From a bacterium (lineage in GTDB: Bacteria > CSSED10-310 > JAJRTK01): DNA of 35,844 nt. This document shows, in pieces, positions 26,120 to 32,928 of this stretch. Below the pieces are notes generated by a model. That model saw only the letters and a list, made by a program, of their open reading frames with translations, was not told the DNA's origin and ran no database searches. The stretch is from positions 1 through 35,844 of the forward strand of contig JAJRTK010000086.1 of the NCBI GenBank assembly GCA_024278345.1. Direction: 5' to 3'. Numbering within the stretch: position 1 is the stretch's first letter; each line of letters starts with the position of its first letter. The position numbers were made by a program, and so were the translations under genes.

Positions 26120-26518
26120 CTATTGATTTTGTGCCCACTCTTTTCCAGCCTTCACCGAAAGGCTCCCAAGATATGCCGCCTCCAGAACGCGGATGGCGGC
26201 CAACGATCCATAGGGAGGGCCGATGAGGCCGCCCGTCCAGAACCAGAGCAAAAAATGGACGATCCCGTCCGCCATGAGTGCCAGGCAGTAGATCGTGGAA
26301 AGCTTGGTGCCCCACGATTTCTTGCTCAGGAGTCCCAGGCCAACCAGGAGGGGCAAAAGGGCGGTATAGGACCCCACCACGCTTGCCACAAGGAAGGGGA
26401 GGGGAAGAAGGCTAAGGACAAAAGGAGTGGATGCCGCCGGGTACCATAAGATTGTCCCCGACACGGCCAAAAGGATAAGGGCGAGCCGCTTGGATGTGCG
26501 ATGGGGTCCTTTGATCAT
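26120..26518 (-). CDS. Small four-helix membrane protein
   Basis: 132-residue integral membrane protein with about four hydrophobic helices (residues about 12-30, 38-58, 60-78 and 85-108) and no recognised motif. The ATG at 26518 is preferred because GGGAG lies seven bases upstream; an earlier in-frame start adds only polar residues. It is convergent with the protease gene. Function not recognised. Confidence 0.75.
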   Translation of the reverse strand: MIKGPHRTSKRLALILLAVSGTILWYPAASTPFVLSLLPLPFLVASVVGSYTALLPLLVGLGLLSKKSWGTKLSTIYCLALMADGIVHFLLWFWTGGLIGPPYGSLAAIRVLEAAYLGSLSVKAGKEWAQNQ

Positions 26519-26636
26519 GCCAATCTCCCTGCTGAGGCTCTTGTTCAAACTCAAAGGGAGCGGCTCTGGTTCCCGGCTGACCCATGGGCGGCGGAGAAGG
26601 AACTCCGGTCGGGGGCTCGCGGTCTTCAGGAAAGAA

Positions 26637-26679
26637 GGCGATGGACGCGCACCGGATGGGAGCGGCCGGAGCGGAACGC
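26637..26679 (+). repeat. Intergenic repeat, copy E
   Basis: 43 bp on the plus strand, GGCGATGGACG ... CCGGAGCGGAACGC, followed by AACAAAAAGAAG. The right end is as in copy D (GGAGCGGAACGCAAC) and the middle carries ACCGGATGG. The left end is the most divergent of the five copies. It lies between the small membrane protein gene and tRNA-Cys. Confidence 0.68.
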
Positions 26680-26739
26680 AACAAAAAGAAGCGACTTACG
26701 TCAAGGGACGGAACCCGCCGTTTTTCCAGGGAAACAGAA

Positions 26740-26813
<74 letters not shown>

Positions 26814-26852
26814 TCGGGGTGCGATCTGGGTTCGCGATCACTTGGTGAGCCT

Positions 26853-26881
26853 TGTATAACACCCCTTTCCAGCTTCGACAA
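26853..26881 (-). promoter_or_regulatory. Predicted promoter of tRNA-Cys
   Basis: On the minus strand TTGTCG (26876-26881) and TATACA (26853-26858) are separated by exactly 17 bp, each a 4/6 consensus match. Transcription would start near 26845, about 30 nt before the mature tRNA 5' end. Confidence 0.5.
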
Positions 26882-27001
26882 CCGGACGAATGAGAAAACC
26901 TGGCAAAAGCCGATTCCATGCCGGTGCAGCCACTTTTAGGAAAACCTCCGGAGGGAGATGCTCAAGGCTTCGGTGTCGATGATTCCACAGGAGGTGAGGA
27001 G

Positions 27002-27547
27002 ATGAGAGACCAGGTCCTGACTCTTTGGCCAGAAATCGATTGGATCCGGAATGACGATTTGAGGGAGCAGGTGATCAAGACTTGGATCTTGGCCCTGGAA
27101 CAGAGCGTCTTGACGCCGGACGATCTCCAGCGAATTCCCTTTACCCTGCTGGCAAAAGACTGCACCGTGTCGTTTATGGCTCACAAGCGATCGGTCGTTC
27201 ACATTGCCGTGGAATCGGCAAAGGCGATGCTGAGCTTCTATGGCGATCAGCTTCCCATCGATATGGACACGCTCATTGCCGGGGCCATCCTCATCGACGT
27301 GGGCAAACTCCTGGAGTACGACCTGGACCCCTGTGGCAAGGCTGTCGTGGGGAGAACGGGAAAATACCTTCGCCATCCCTTTACAGGCGTTTCGTTGGCC
27401 TTGAGCTGTGGCGTGCCGGCGGAGGTGTGCCATCTCATTGCCGCGCACTCAAAGGAAGGAGATATCGGTCAGCGGAGCGTCGAAGCAATCATCGTCCACC
27501 ATGCCGATTTTATGAGCTTTGAGCCCTTCGTTGCCCGGATTCACTAA
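27002..27547 (+). CDS. HD-superfamily-like protein lacking the signature His
   Basis: 181-residue cytoplasmic protein resembling small HD-domain phosphohydrolases. Metal-binding positions seen are an N-terminal His in AHKRSVVHIAV (61 or 67), His125 in LRHPFTG, His149 in IAAHS and the VHHAD segment at 165-169. At the defining motif, where relatives read LLHDVGK or LLHDVSK, this one reads LIDVGK (Ile98-Asp99), so the His of the HD doublet is lost while the Asp remains. It may be inactive or use an altered metal site. The start follows a strong AGGAGGTGA; the upstream in-frame start is poorer. No operon partner. Confidence 0.78.
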   Translation: MRDQVLTLWPEIDWIRNDDLREQVIKTWILALEQSVLTPDDLQRIPFTLLAKDCTVSFMAHKRSVVHIAVESAKAMLSFYGDQLPIDMDTLIAGAILIDVGKLLEYDLDPCGKAVVGRTGKYLRHPFTGVSLALSCGVPAEVCHLIAAHSKEGDIGQRSVEAIIVHHADFMSFEPFVARIH

Positions 27548-27665
27548 GAGCCCGGTTCATAGCCGCGCCGTTCGTCGGGACCTCGGTTTTCCATGGCGCC
27601 CTTCGTCTGGCGGTGTGAGGTTCCATCCCGGAGCTCTCATGACGGATCGCAGCAGCGCCTTCTGA

Positions 27666-27696
27666 GGCCGAATTCTTTGTGGATTCGGTCTTTTTT
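27666..27696 (+). terminator. Rho-independent terminator
   Basis: GGCCGAATTC (27666-27675) pairs with GGATTCGGTC (27681-27690) over ten base pairs, two of them G-U, followed by TTTTTT. It ends transcription of the HD-like gene before the GntR promoter. Confidence 0.82.
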
Positions 27697-27718
27697 CGTT
27701 TTCTTCGCCCGGACTCGA

Positions 27719-27747
27719 TTGACAGAGGTTGCGACTGAGTGTATTAG
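27719..27747 (+). promoter_or_regulatory. Promoter of the GntR-slipin operon
   Basis: Perfect -35 TTGACA (27719-27724), a 17-bp spacer and TATTAG (27742-27747) as -10. It sits directly after the preceding terminator and 70-100 bp before the regulator gene. Confidence 0.75.
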
Positions 27748-27771
27748 TTTACTAGGACACTAGAACTTTAG
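27744..27771. promoter_or_regulatory. Likely GntR (YtrA-type) operator
   Basis: A dyad of CTAG half-sites, CTAG-GACA-CTAG (27752-27763), with AT-rich flanks lies across the predicted transcription start. YtrA-subfamily regulators are commonly autoregulated through CTAG/GTAC-containing dyads in this position. Outer positions match imperfectly (7 of 11), so the exact limits are unsure. Confidence 0.5.
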
Positions 27772-27815
27772 CTCACTGGTTGATTTTTCCGCCAGATCAA
27801 GGAAGGGAGGGCGGA

Positions 27816-28193
27816 TTGGCCGTTCGGATCCAGCTCGATCTCAAGAGCGGTGTGCCGTTCTATCGCCAGATCATCGATCAGGTGAAGAGCGCCATTGCCA
27901 CTGGAAGCGTGGAGCCCGGGGCTCGTTTGCCCACGGTGAGGCAGCTCGCGGTGGATTTGTCGGTCAATCCCAACACGGTGAGCCGGGCCTACACGGAGCT
28001 CGAGCTTACGGGACTCGTGGAGACACAGATGGGGACGGGAACGTTCGTGGGGCGAAAGAAAGTGGAGCGGGACGATCTGGAGCGTCGGAGGCTTTTGGAC
28101 CAGATCGTCCAGGAGTTTTTGTCTCGGGCGGCATCTCATGGTTTCACGCTGGAAGACTTGATGAAGAACCTGGGAGAACGGGCCTGCCGTTGA
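27816..28193 (+). CDS. GntR-family transcriptional regulator, YtrA type
   Basis: Repressor of about 126 residues with an N-terminal winged helix-turn-helix (VPFYRQIIDQVKSAIATGSV, RLPTVRQLAVDLSVNPNTVS, ELTGLVETQMGTGTFV) and a short C-terminal helical region. This is the YtrA subfamily, which lacks a ligand-binding domain of the FadR or HutC kind. The start is probably TTG at 27816, five bases after GGGAGGG; an earlier in-frame TTG (27780) lies almost on the promoter. YtrA genes usually precede ABC transporters; here the next gene, 45 bp on, is a slipin, so the regulator most likely controls that gene and itself. Confidence 0.9.
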   Translation: MAVRIQLDLKSGVPFYRQIIDQVKSAIATGSVEPGARLPTVRQLAVDLSVNPNTVSRAYTELELTGLVETQMGTGTFVGRKKVERDDLERRRLLDQIVQEFLSRAASHGFTLEDLMKNLGERACR

Positions 28194-28238
28194 GAAAGCT
28201 TGGCGAAGCTGGCTCGTTGCCAAAACTGGAGGGAAGAG

Positions 28239-29390
28239 ATGAAAAAACGAGAGCGCGGCTTGAGCCTGGGCTCGCTGGAACAGTTTGCCACGAGTTTTCA
28301 TGCGGACTTTCGATTTGCACCTTTGAACATCATGTTGCTCCTTGGGATCAGCTTGGTGGGATTGGTGATTCAACTGCGGGTTTACGGATATTCTTTGCCG
28401 GTGGTGTTGACCTTTGGTGGGACAGCTCTGGGACTTGCCATCTTCTACCGGGTGACTCAGGTTTGGGAGGCAGCTCTTGTCCTGACCTCCATCGCGGGCC
28501 TGACGAGCTACATGCTCCACCGTTCGGAGAGCGGGATTCTCATTGCGACGATCTTCTTGTCGGGAATCTTGAGTCCTTGTTTGCAGATGGCTTACCAGTG
28601 GGAAAAGGCGGTGCTGCTCCGGTTTGGTGGCTTTCTGGGACTCCGCGGCTCCGGGCTTTTCTTTATCTTCCCGGTCATCGACAAGGTGTCGAATTACGTG
28701 GATCAGAGGATTCGCGTGACCGATTTTCGGGCAGAGACGACGCTGACCAAAGACACGGTGCCCGTGGATGTCGATGCCATAGCCTATTGGTTGGTCTGGG
28801 ACGCGGAAAAAGCGGTCCTCGAGGTTCGGGATTTCCAGGACGCCGTGATCCTGTCGGCCCAGACGGGGCTTCGTGACGCCATTGGCAAGCACGAGCTGGG
28901 GGAGATGCTTTCCCAGCGGGATCAGCTAGGGAGGGAGATTCAGAAGACCTTGGATGCCAAGACGAATGGTTGGGGGATCACGATCCAGGCAGTGGAGATC
29001 CGCGACATCGTCATCCCAAAGGCTTTGGAAGATGCCATGAGCCGGCAGGCTCAGGCGGAAAGGGAGAGACTCGCAAGAATCATTTTGTCCAAGGCGGAAA
29101 CCGAGATCGCGGAGAAATTCGCCGCGGCGTCGAAGTTCTACATCAACAACCCGGTTGCCCTTCACTTGCGGGCCATGAATATGGTTTACGAGGGCCTGAA
29201 GAAGAAGGGCTCGATGATCATTGTTCCGTCCACGGCGGTAGAGACCATGGGATTGGGGGCCATGGGCGGATTGACGGCTTTTGACCGGATCCTGGGAACC
29301 CGCTCTTCGGATTCGGAGGCCGACTCCGGAGAGGGCGCAAAAGAACCGGAAGAAGGGGGCCGAGCTCCAGAAGCCCCGCAACCCTCGTGA
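28239..29390 (+). CDS. Slipin (SPFH/band 7) protein with multi-helix N-terminus
   Basis: 383-residue membrane protein of the stomatin/slipin group of SPFH scaffolds, which organise membrane microdomains. Residues about 30-125 hold four hydrophobic helices, more than the single N-terminal hairpin usual in slipins. The SPFH domain follows, with the slipin pattern EKAVLLRFGGFLGLRGSGLF, TKDTVPVDVDAIAYWLVWD, QTGLRDAIGKHELGEMLSQR, WGITIQAVEIRDIVIP and the helix MSRQAQAERERLARII. The C-terminus is acidic and disordered. The ATG follows GGAGGGAAGAG. It lies in an operon with the YtrA regulator and is convergent with a TPR gene 91 bp away. No NfeD partner, common for bacterial slipins, is adjacent. 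Confidence 0.9.
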   Translation: MKKRERGLSLGSLEQFATSFHADFRFAPLNIMLLLGISLVGLVIQLRVYGYSLPVVLTFGGTALGLAIFYRVTQVWEAALVLTSIAGLTSYMLHRSESGILIATIFLSGILSPCLQMAYQWEKAVLLRFGGFLGLRGSGLFFIFPVIDKVSNYVDQRIRVTDFRAETTLTKDTVPVDVDAIAYWLVWDAEKAVLEVRDFQDAVILSAQTGLRDAIGKHELGEMLSQRDQLGREIQKTLDAKTNGWGITIQAVEIRDIVIPKALEDAMSRQAQAERERLARIILSKAETEIAEKFAAASKFYINNPVALHLRAMNMVYEGLKKKGSMIIVPSTAVETMGLGAMGGLTAFDRILGTRSSDSEADSGEGAKEPEEGGRAPEAPQPS

Positions 29391-29481
29391 GCTCCGACTT
29401 TTCTGGCGATGGCGGGCGCTGAACGGCGTGGACCGAACCACAGGCTTGGTTTTTCGAAGCTGGGTTTGTGCAGCCATGGCT

Positions 29482-31503
29482 TCAAGGGGGCGCGACCTCC
29501 GCCACCAGTGCGTGGACAAGACTCTCCAGAGCCTCTTGGCTTGGCGGGAGGCCGGGCCGGAAGAGTTGGCGGTGGAGCTCCTGGTATAGGCGTATGGCCG
29601 ATTGCTTGGCTGTGGCCTTGGGCCAGGGCGTGACTTTCGCGCAACGGCCAACCTGCATGGCGTCTCTGGCGACGCAGGCCGAAAGAAGACCGGATTCCGT
29701 GCGGATCTCCAGCGGCAGCCCCCACTCCCGTCCCTCCAGGCGAGGGGATTTTTGGAGCAAGCGGAGCGCAGCTTTGGCAGCCCTGCCGGTAGTGGGAACG
29801 AAGAAGACGGGAAGGCGCAGCTCAAGCCTTCGCAGGACTCCGGGATCGCCTTGGAGGAGCTTCTGAAATAGGGATTTTGCCAGGCGCGTTTGCCCGGTTT
29901 TGGCTGCGGCGTGGCCAGCGATGGCGGTGACCCGGCTTCGAAGAAGGGCTTCAGAGGAGGAGAGGCCTTGGAGGGCGCTTCGAGCAAGAGTCAGCGCTTC
30001 TTCATGCTCTTGCCGCCGAAACCGGATCTCCGCTTCCACGGCATCCAGATAGGCCTTTGCCGCCATGCCCGGCAGGCTCAGGCGTGCTGCCGCAACCGAG
30101 GCCAGAGCAACCCCGGATCCCAGTATGGGAATAAGCTCGCCCCGATGCCATTCTGGAAGCTTTGGACCCCCGGGGGCATAGGGCTCAAAGGCCTTCTTCA
30201 GTATGCCGCCGCGGGAGAGGAGGGATGCTGTCCGCCGGGCGAGCTTCCAGCGCTGGAGACGAAGCTTCCATCGCTCAAGAATTCCGGCGCCATACGCCGC
30301 CCAGCCCATCAGGGGCAGCCTCTCCGAAAGTCGTCCAATGCTGAGAGTTTTCGCCCCGTGGCCGCTGGCCGCCGCGGCAGTGAGAATCCGGCGGACATCG
30401 AAGCTGGCCAGTCCCGTTCTTCCCGGTTGTTCCAAGACTCTTCGCGCCAGGTCCGCCGCCTCGGGTCCGTCGCCTGCCACCAGGAGCAGGAGGGATCCCG
30501 TCAGGAGGGTCTCGTCGGCGCTGAGCTGCCGGAGGCTCGGCGGTTGCCGTGCGGCCCAGGCGGCCGCTTTTTGCAGGCCGTCCGCGGCCTTGGCCCACCT
30601 ACCCTGAGCCAGTTCCAGCCGGGTGGCATCGCTCCAGGGATTGACGGAGGCGCTCCACGGGGAGAAGGTCACTGTTTTTTCCAGCCACTGGCGCGCGAGG
30701 TCGAACCGGAACACGCCAAGGGCGGCCTGAGCTGCGTTGAGGAATACCTGGGCCGTCTCCAAATCGTGCTCCCGGTCGTAGCGGGCGGCATCTGAGCAGG
30801 CTTCGAATGCCTCGGCGCGCCTACTCAGCTCCCATTCTAGGGCGCAGAGGGTTGTTTTTGCATAGCTTACTTCCTCGGGTTGCCCAGTTTCGAGGGCCTT
30901 CTTGATGGCTGCTCTGGCGGCGTCGTATCTTCGGAGCCGAAGGAGAGGCCAGCCATCACGGCCAGCCCAGCCGGGGAAGGAGAACCCGTGCAATTTCCGG
31001 ATCTCCATCACTAACTTTCGCCGTTTTTCGTGAAGGTTGAGCTGCTCCTGAAAACGCTCCATCTCGCCAGCGATGCTGGCTAGTTCTTCCACCGCCCAGA
31101 GCCGCCAAAGAAAAGGTGCTGTTGCAAGATCTTGCCCTTGGAGCTGCCGCCACGCCAGGTGTAAATGGCGGGCCGCTTGCGGCAGGCTCCCTTCGCTTCG
31201 GTGAAGAGAGAAGCCCATCAGGAAATGCCCCAGGTAGGAATCCGGTTCTTTCCGCAAGATCTTCTCTGCCAGCGTTCGGGCCTCCATGAGTTGCTCTTCG
31301 GCGACGACCTTGAATGCGTCCAAGCGGACTGGTTCGTTCCCGAGGCCCGGGATTTCTTCCCTGGTTTCTTCCCCGCCTTGCGGAGGCTGGGCTGGAAGAT
31401 CAAGTGTGCAAAAGAAGAGAAGGAGAGCAAGAAAAGCCACCTGGCCCTGGCTGCCGGGGAGTCTCCGCACAACCTGAAAACTCGATGGATGGAGGTTTTT
31501 CAT
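29482..31503 (-). CDS. Long TPR protein, exported or membrane-anchored
   Basis: 673-residue protein. The N-terminus has a hydrophobic stretch (VAFLALLLFFCTLDL) ending in PAQ, consistent with a signal peptide or anchor. Most of the rest is TPR-like helix pairs (for example ARTLAEKILRKEPDSYLGHFLMG, ALGVFRFDLARQWLEKTV, AKTGQTRLAKSLFQKLLQGDP). The start is taken at the ATG at 31503; the next upstream in-frame codon is a TTG that adds eight residues. No enzyme motif. It lies about 90 bp after the MoxR gene on the same strand, so it probably belongs with the MoxR/TgpA-like cluster, where TPR proteins are common partners. Confidence 0.82.
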   Translation of the reverse strand: MKNLHPSSFQVVRRLPGSQGQVAFLALLLFFCTLDLPAQPPQGGEETREEIPGLGNEPVRLDAFKVVAEEQLMEARTLAEKILRKEPDSYLGHFLMGFSLHRSEGSLPQAARHLHLAWRQLQGQDLATAPFLWRLWAVEELASIAGEMERFQEQLNLHEKRRKLVMEIRKLHGFSFPGWAGRDGWPLLRLRRYDAARAAIKKALETGQPEEVSYAKTTLCALEWELSRRAEAFEACSDAARYDREHDLETAQVFLNAAQAALGVFRFDLARQWLEKTVTFSPWSASVNPWSDATRLELAQGRWAKAADGLQKAAAWAARQPPSLRQLSADETLLTGSLLLLVAGDGPEAADLARRVLEQPGRTGLASFDVRRILTAAAASGHGAKTLSIGRLSERLPLMGWAAYGAGILERWKLRLQRWKLARRTASLLSRGGILKKAFEPYAPGGPKLPEWHRGELIPILGSGVALASVAAARLSLPGMAAKAYLDAVEAEIRFRRQEHEEALTLARSALQGLSSSEALLRSRVTAIAGHAAAKTGQTRLAKSLFQKLLQGDPGVLRRLELRLPVFFVPTTGRAAKAALRLLQKSPRLEGREWGLPLEIRTESGLLSACVARDAMQVGRCAKVTPWPKATAKQSAIRLYQELHRQLFRPGLPPSQEALESLVHALVAEVAPP

Positions 31504-31594
31504 GAAATCGCCCCGTCGGAATGACAACGGAACTCCCGCTTCAGGCTCAAGTTTCTGGAAGGGATGGCTTTGCGCTTGTGAAGAAAAGCAGGCT

Positions 31595-32692
31595 CTAGCG
31601 GCTGCTCAGGGTCGCCTTGGCCAGCCGTTCCAGAGGGGCAAAGGCCGCGTCATTCAGGATGTCCTGAACCTCGATAACACCGGGCGCAAGTTCCATTCTG
31701 TGACCAAAGATTCTGGGGCAGAGCTCCTCGATATCTTCCGCGGAGACATAGTCCCGCCCTTTCAGAGCCGCGTGGGCCTGGAGCGCCGGGAGCGATAGAA
31801 CGAGGCTTCTGCTAGATGCCCCTTGAAGCACCCGTTCGTCCGCCCTCGTGGCCCGAGCGATATCCACAAGACACTCCTTGATGAGGTCGCTGATGGCCAC
31901 TTGCCGGTCCACCACCTGCCGCGCCTGGGAAATCTCCGTCCGCGTGACCTTGGGAAGGCCGCACTTTTCCAGGTTTCGCCGTTCCCGATAGGTACCAAGA
32001 ACGCGAATCTCCGCTTCCCGATCGATGTGGTCCATCTGGATACGGAATAGAAAGCGGTCCATTTGCGCCGCCGGCAGGGGATAAGTTCCGGCGAGATCCA
32101 GCGGGTTCTGCGTCGCGATGACAAAAAATACCTCGTCCAGGGGAAAGGTCACGTTGTCCACGGTGACCTGCTTTTCCGCCATCGCTTCCAGCATCGCCGA
32201 CTGGACTTTCGGAGAGGTCCGGTTGATCTCATCGGCAAGCACCACGTGGGCGAAGATGGGCCCATGGCGGAAGTGGAAGCTGCTGGTGGAGGCATCGAAC
32301 ACCGAAATGCCTGTCACATCTGATGGGAGAAGGTCTGGGGTAAACTGTATCCTTCGAAACGCAGCGACGTAGTCGTCGGGTCGGTCGTCGATGATGGAGA
32401 GCCCCAGCGCTTTGGCCAGGGTTGTCTTTCCCGAGCCCGGGCAATCTTCCAAGAGCAAGTGCCCATCGGCCAGGAGCGCGACAATGACCAGGTCGATCAC
32501 CTCGTCGCGACCGATCATCGCGGCCTGCATTCGTTTTCGGAGGCGATGGGCGATCTCCGTTACCTGTTCCAGGGACTCCACGGATCGGCGGCGCATCTCA
32601 CTGGGGACTTTCCGAATCGCGGTCCGTTCCGCTTCGTCCATCTGCAGGAGAGGAGATTGTTTGGCGTCGGTCATGGCGCTTTCGTGCTGCAT
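31595..32692 (-). CDS. MoxR-family AAA+ ATPase
   Basis: 365-residue cytoplasmic AAA+ ATPase of the MoxR group, chaperone-like enzymes that help assemble or activate other proteins. Walker A is EDCPGSGKTT near residues 82-91, where Cys-Pro and Ser replace the usual VPGVGKT. Walker B is VLADEINRTSPKVQSAMLEA near 151-170, the sensor is IATQNPLDLAGTYPLPAAQMDRF near 191-213, and the C-terminal lid has VSAEDIEEL. The ATG at 32692 follows GGGAGG at seven bases. Members usually sit beside a DUF58 gene and a transglutaminase-like gene; here the TgpA-like gene is upstream and the TPR gene downstream, but no DUF58 gene is present between 31503 and 35121. Confidence 0.95.
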   Translation of the reverse strand: MQHESAMTDAKQSPLLQMDEAERTAIRKVPSEMRRRSVESLEQVTEIAHRLRKRMQAAMIGRDEVIDLVIVALLADGHLLLEDCPGSGKTTLAKALGLSIIDDRPDDYVAAFRRIQFTPDLLPSDVTGISVFDASTSSFHFRHGPIFAHVVLADEINRTSPKVQSAMLEAMAEKQVTVDNVTFPLDEVFFVIATQNPLDLAGTYPLPAAQMDRFLFRIQMDHIDREAEIRVLGTYRERRNLEKCGLPKVTRTEISQARQVVDRQVAISDLIKECLVDIARATRADERVLQGASSRSLVLSLPALQAHAALKGRDYVSAEDIEELCPRIFGHRMELAPGVIEVQDILNDAAFAPLERLAKATLSSR

Positions 32693-32849
32693 TCAGTCGC
32701 CTCCCGGCGGGTAGGGGATCGTGCCAGGGATTCATAGCCAACGGTGTCAACGGAGAAACTCCATCCCATTCGCCGCATCATGCCAGTCAACCCGACTTTC
32801 TTCTACTGTTGCCGGATTTGGCAGCCCCCTTTCCTCTCTCTCATCAGTT

Positions 32850-32894
32850 GCGTTCCGCTCCCATCGCCCGCCATCCGGCGGAGCGCTGCTCGCC
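32850..32894 (-). repeat. Intergenic repeat, copy D
   Basis: 45 bp on the minus strand, GGCGAGCAGCG ... GGGAGCGGAACGC, followed by AACTGATGAGAGAGAGG. The middle contains CCGCC-GGAT-GGCGG, a small hairpin. It occupies the 236-bp gap between the TgpA-like gene and the MoxR gene, which otherwise shows nothing recognisable. Confidence 0.75.
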
Positions 32895-32928
32895 AATCGT
32901 TCCCCCGGGGTCAGTCGCCCGCCGGTGA

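Noticed and set aside
32693-32928. Missing DUF58 gene fragment between TgpA-like and MoxR genes
   Set aside because: All frames were examined; only short unrelated peptides, and part of the gap is repeat copy D.
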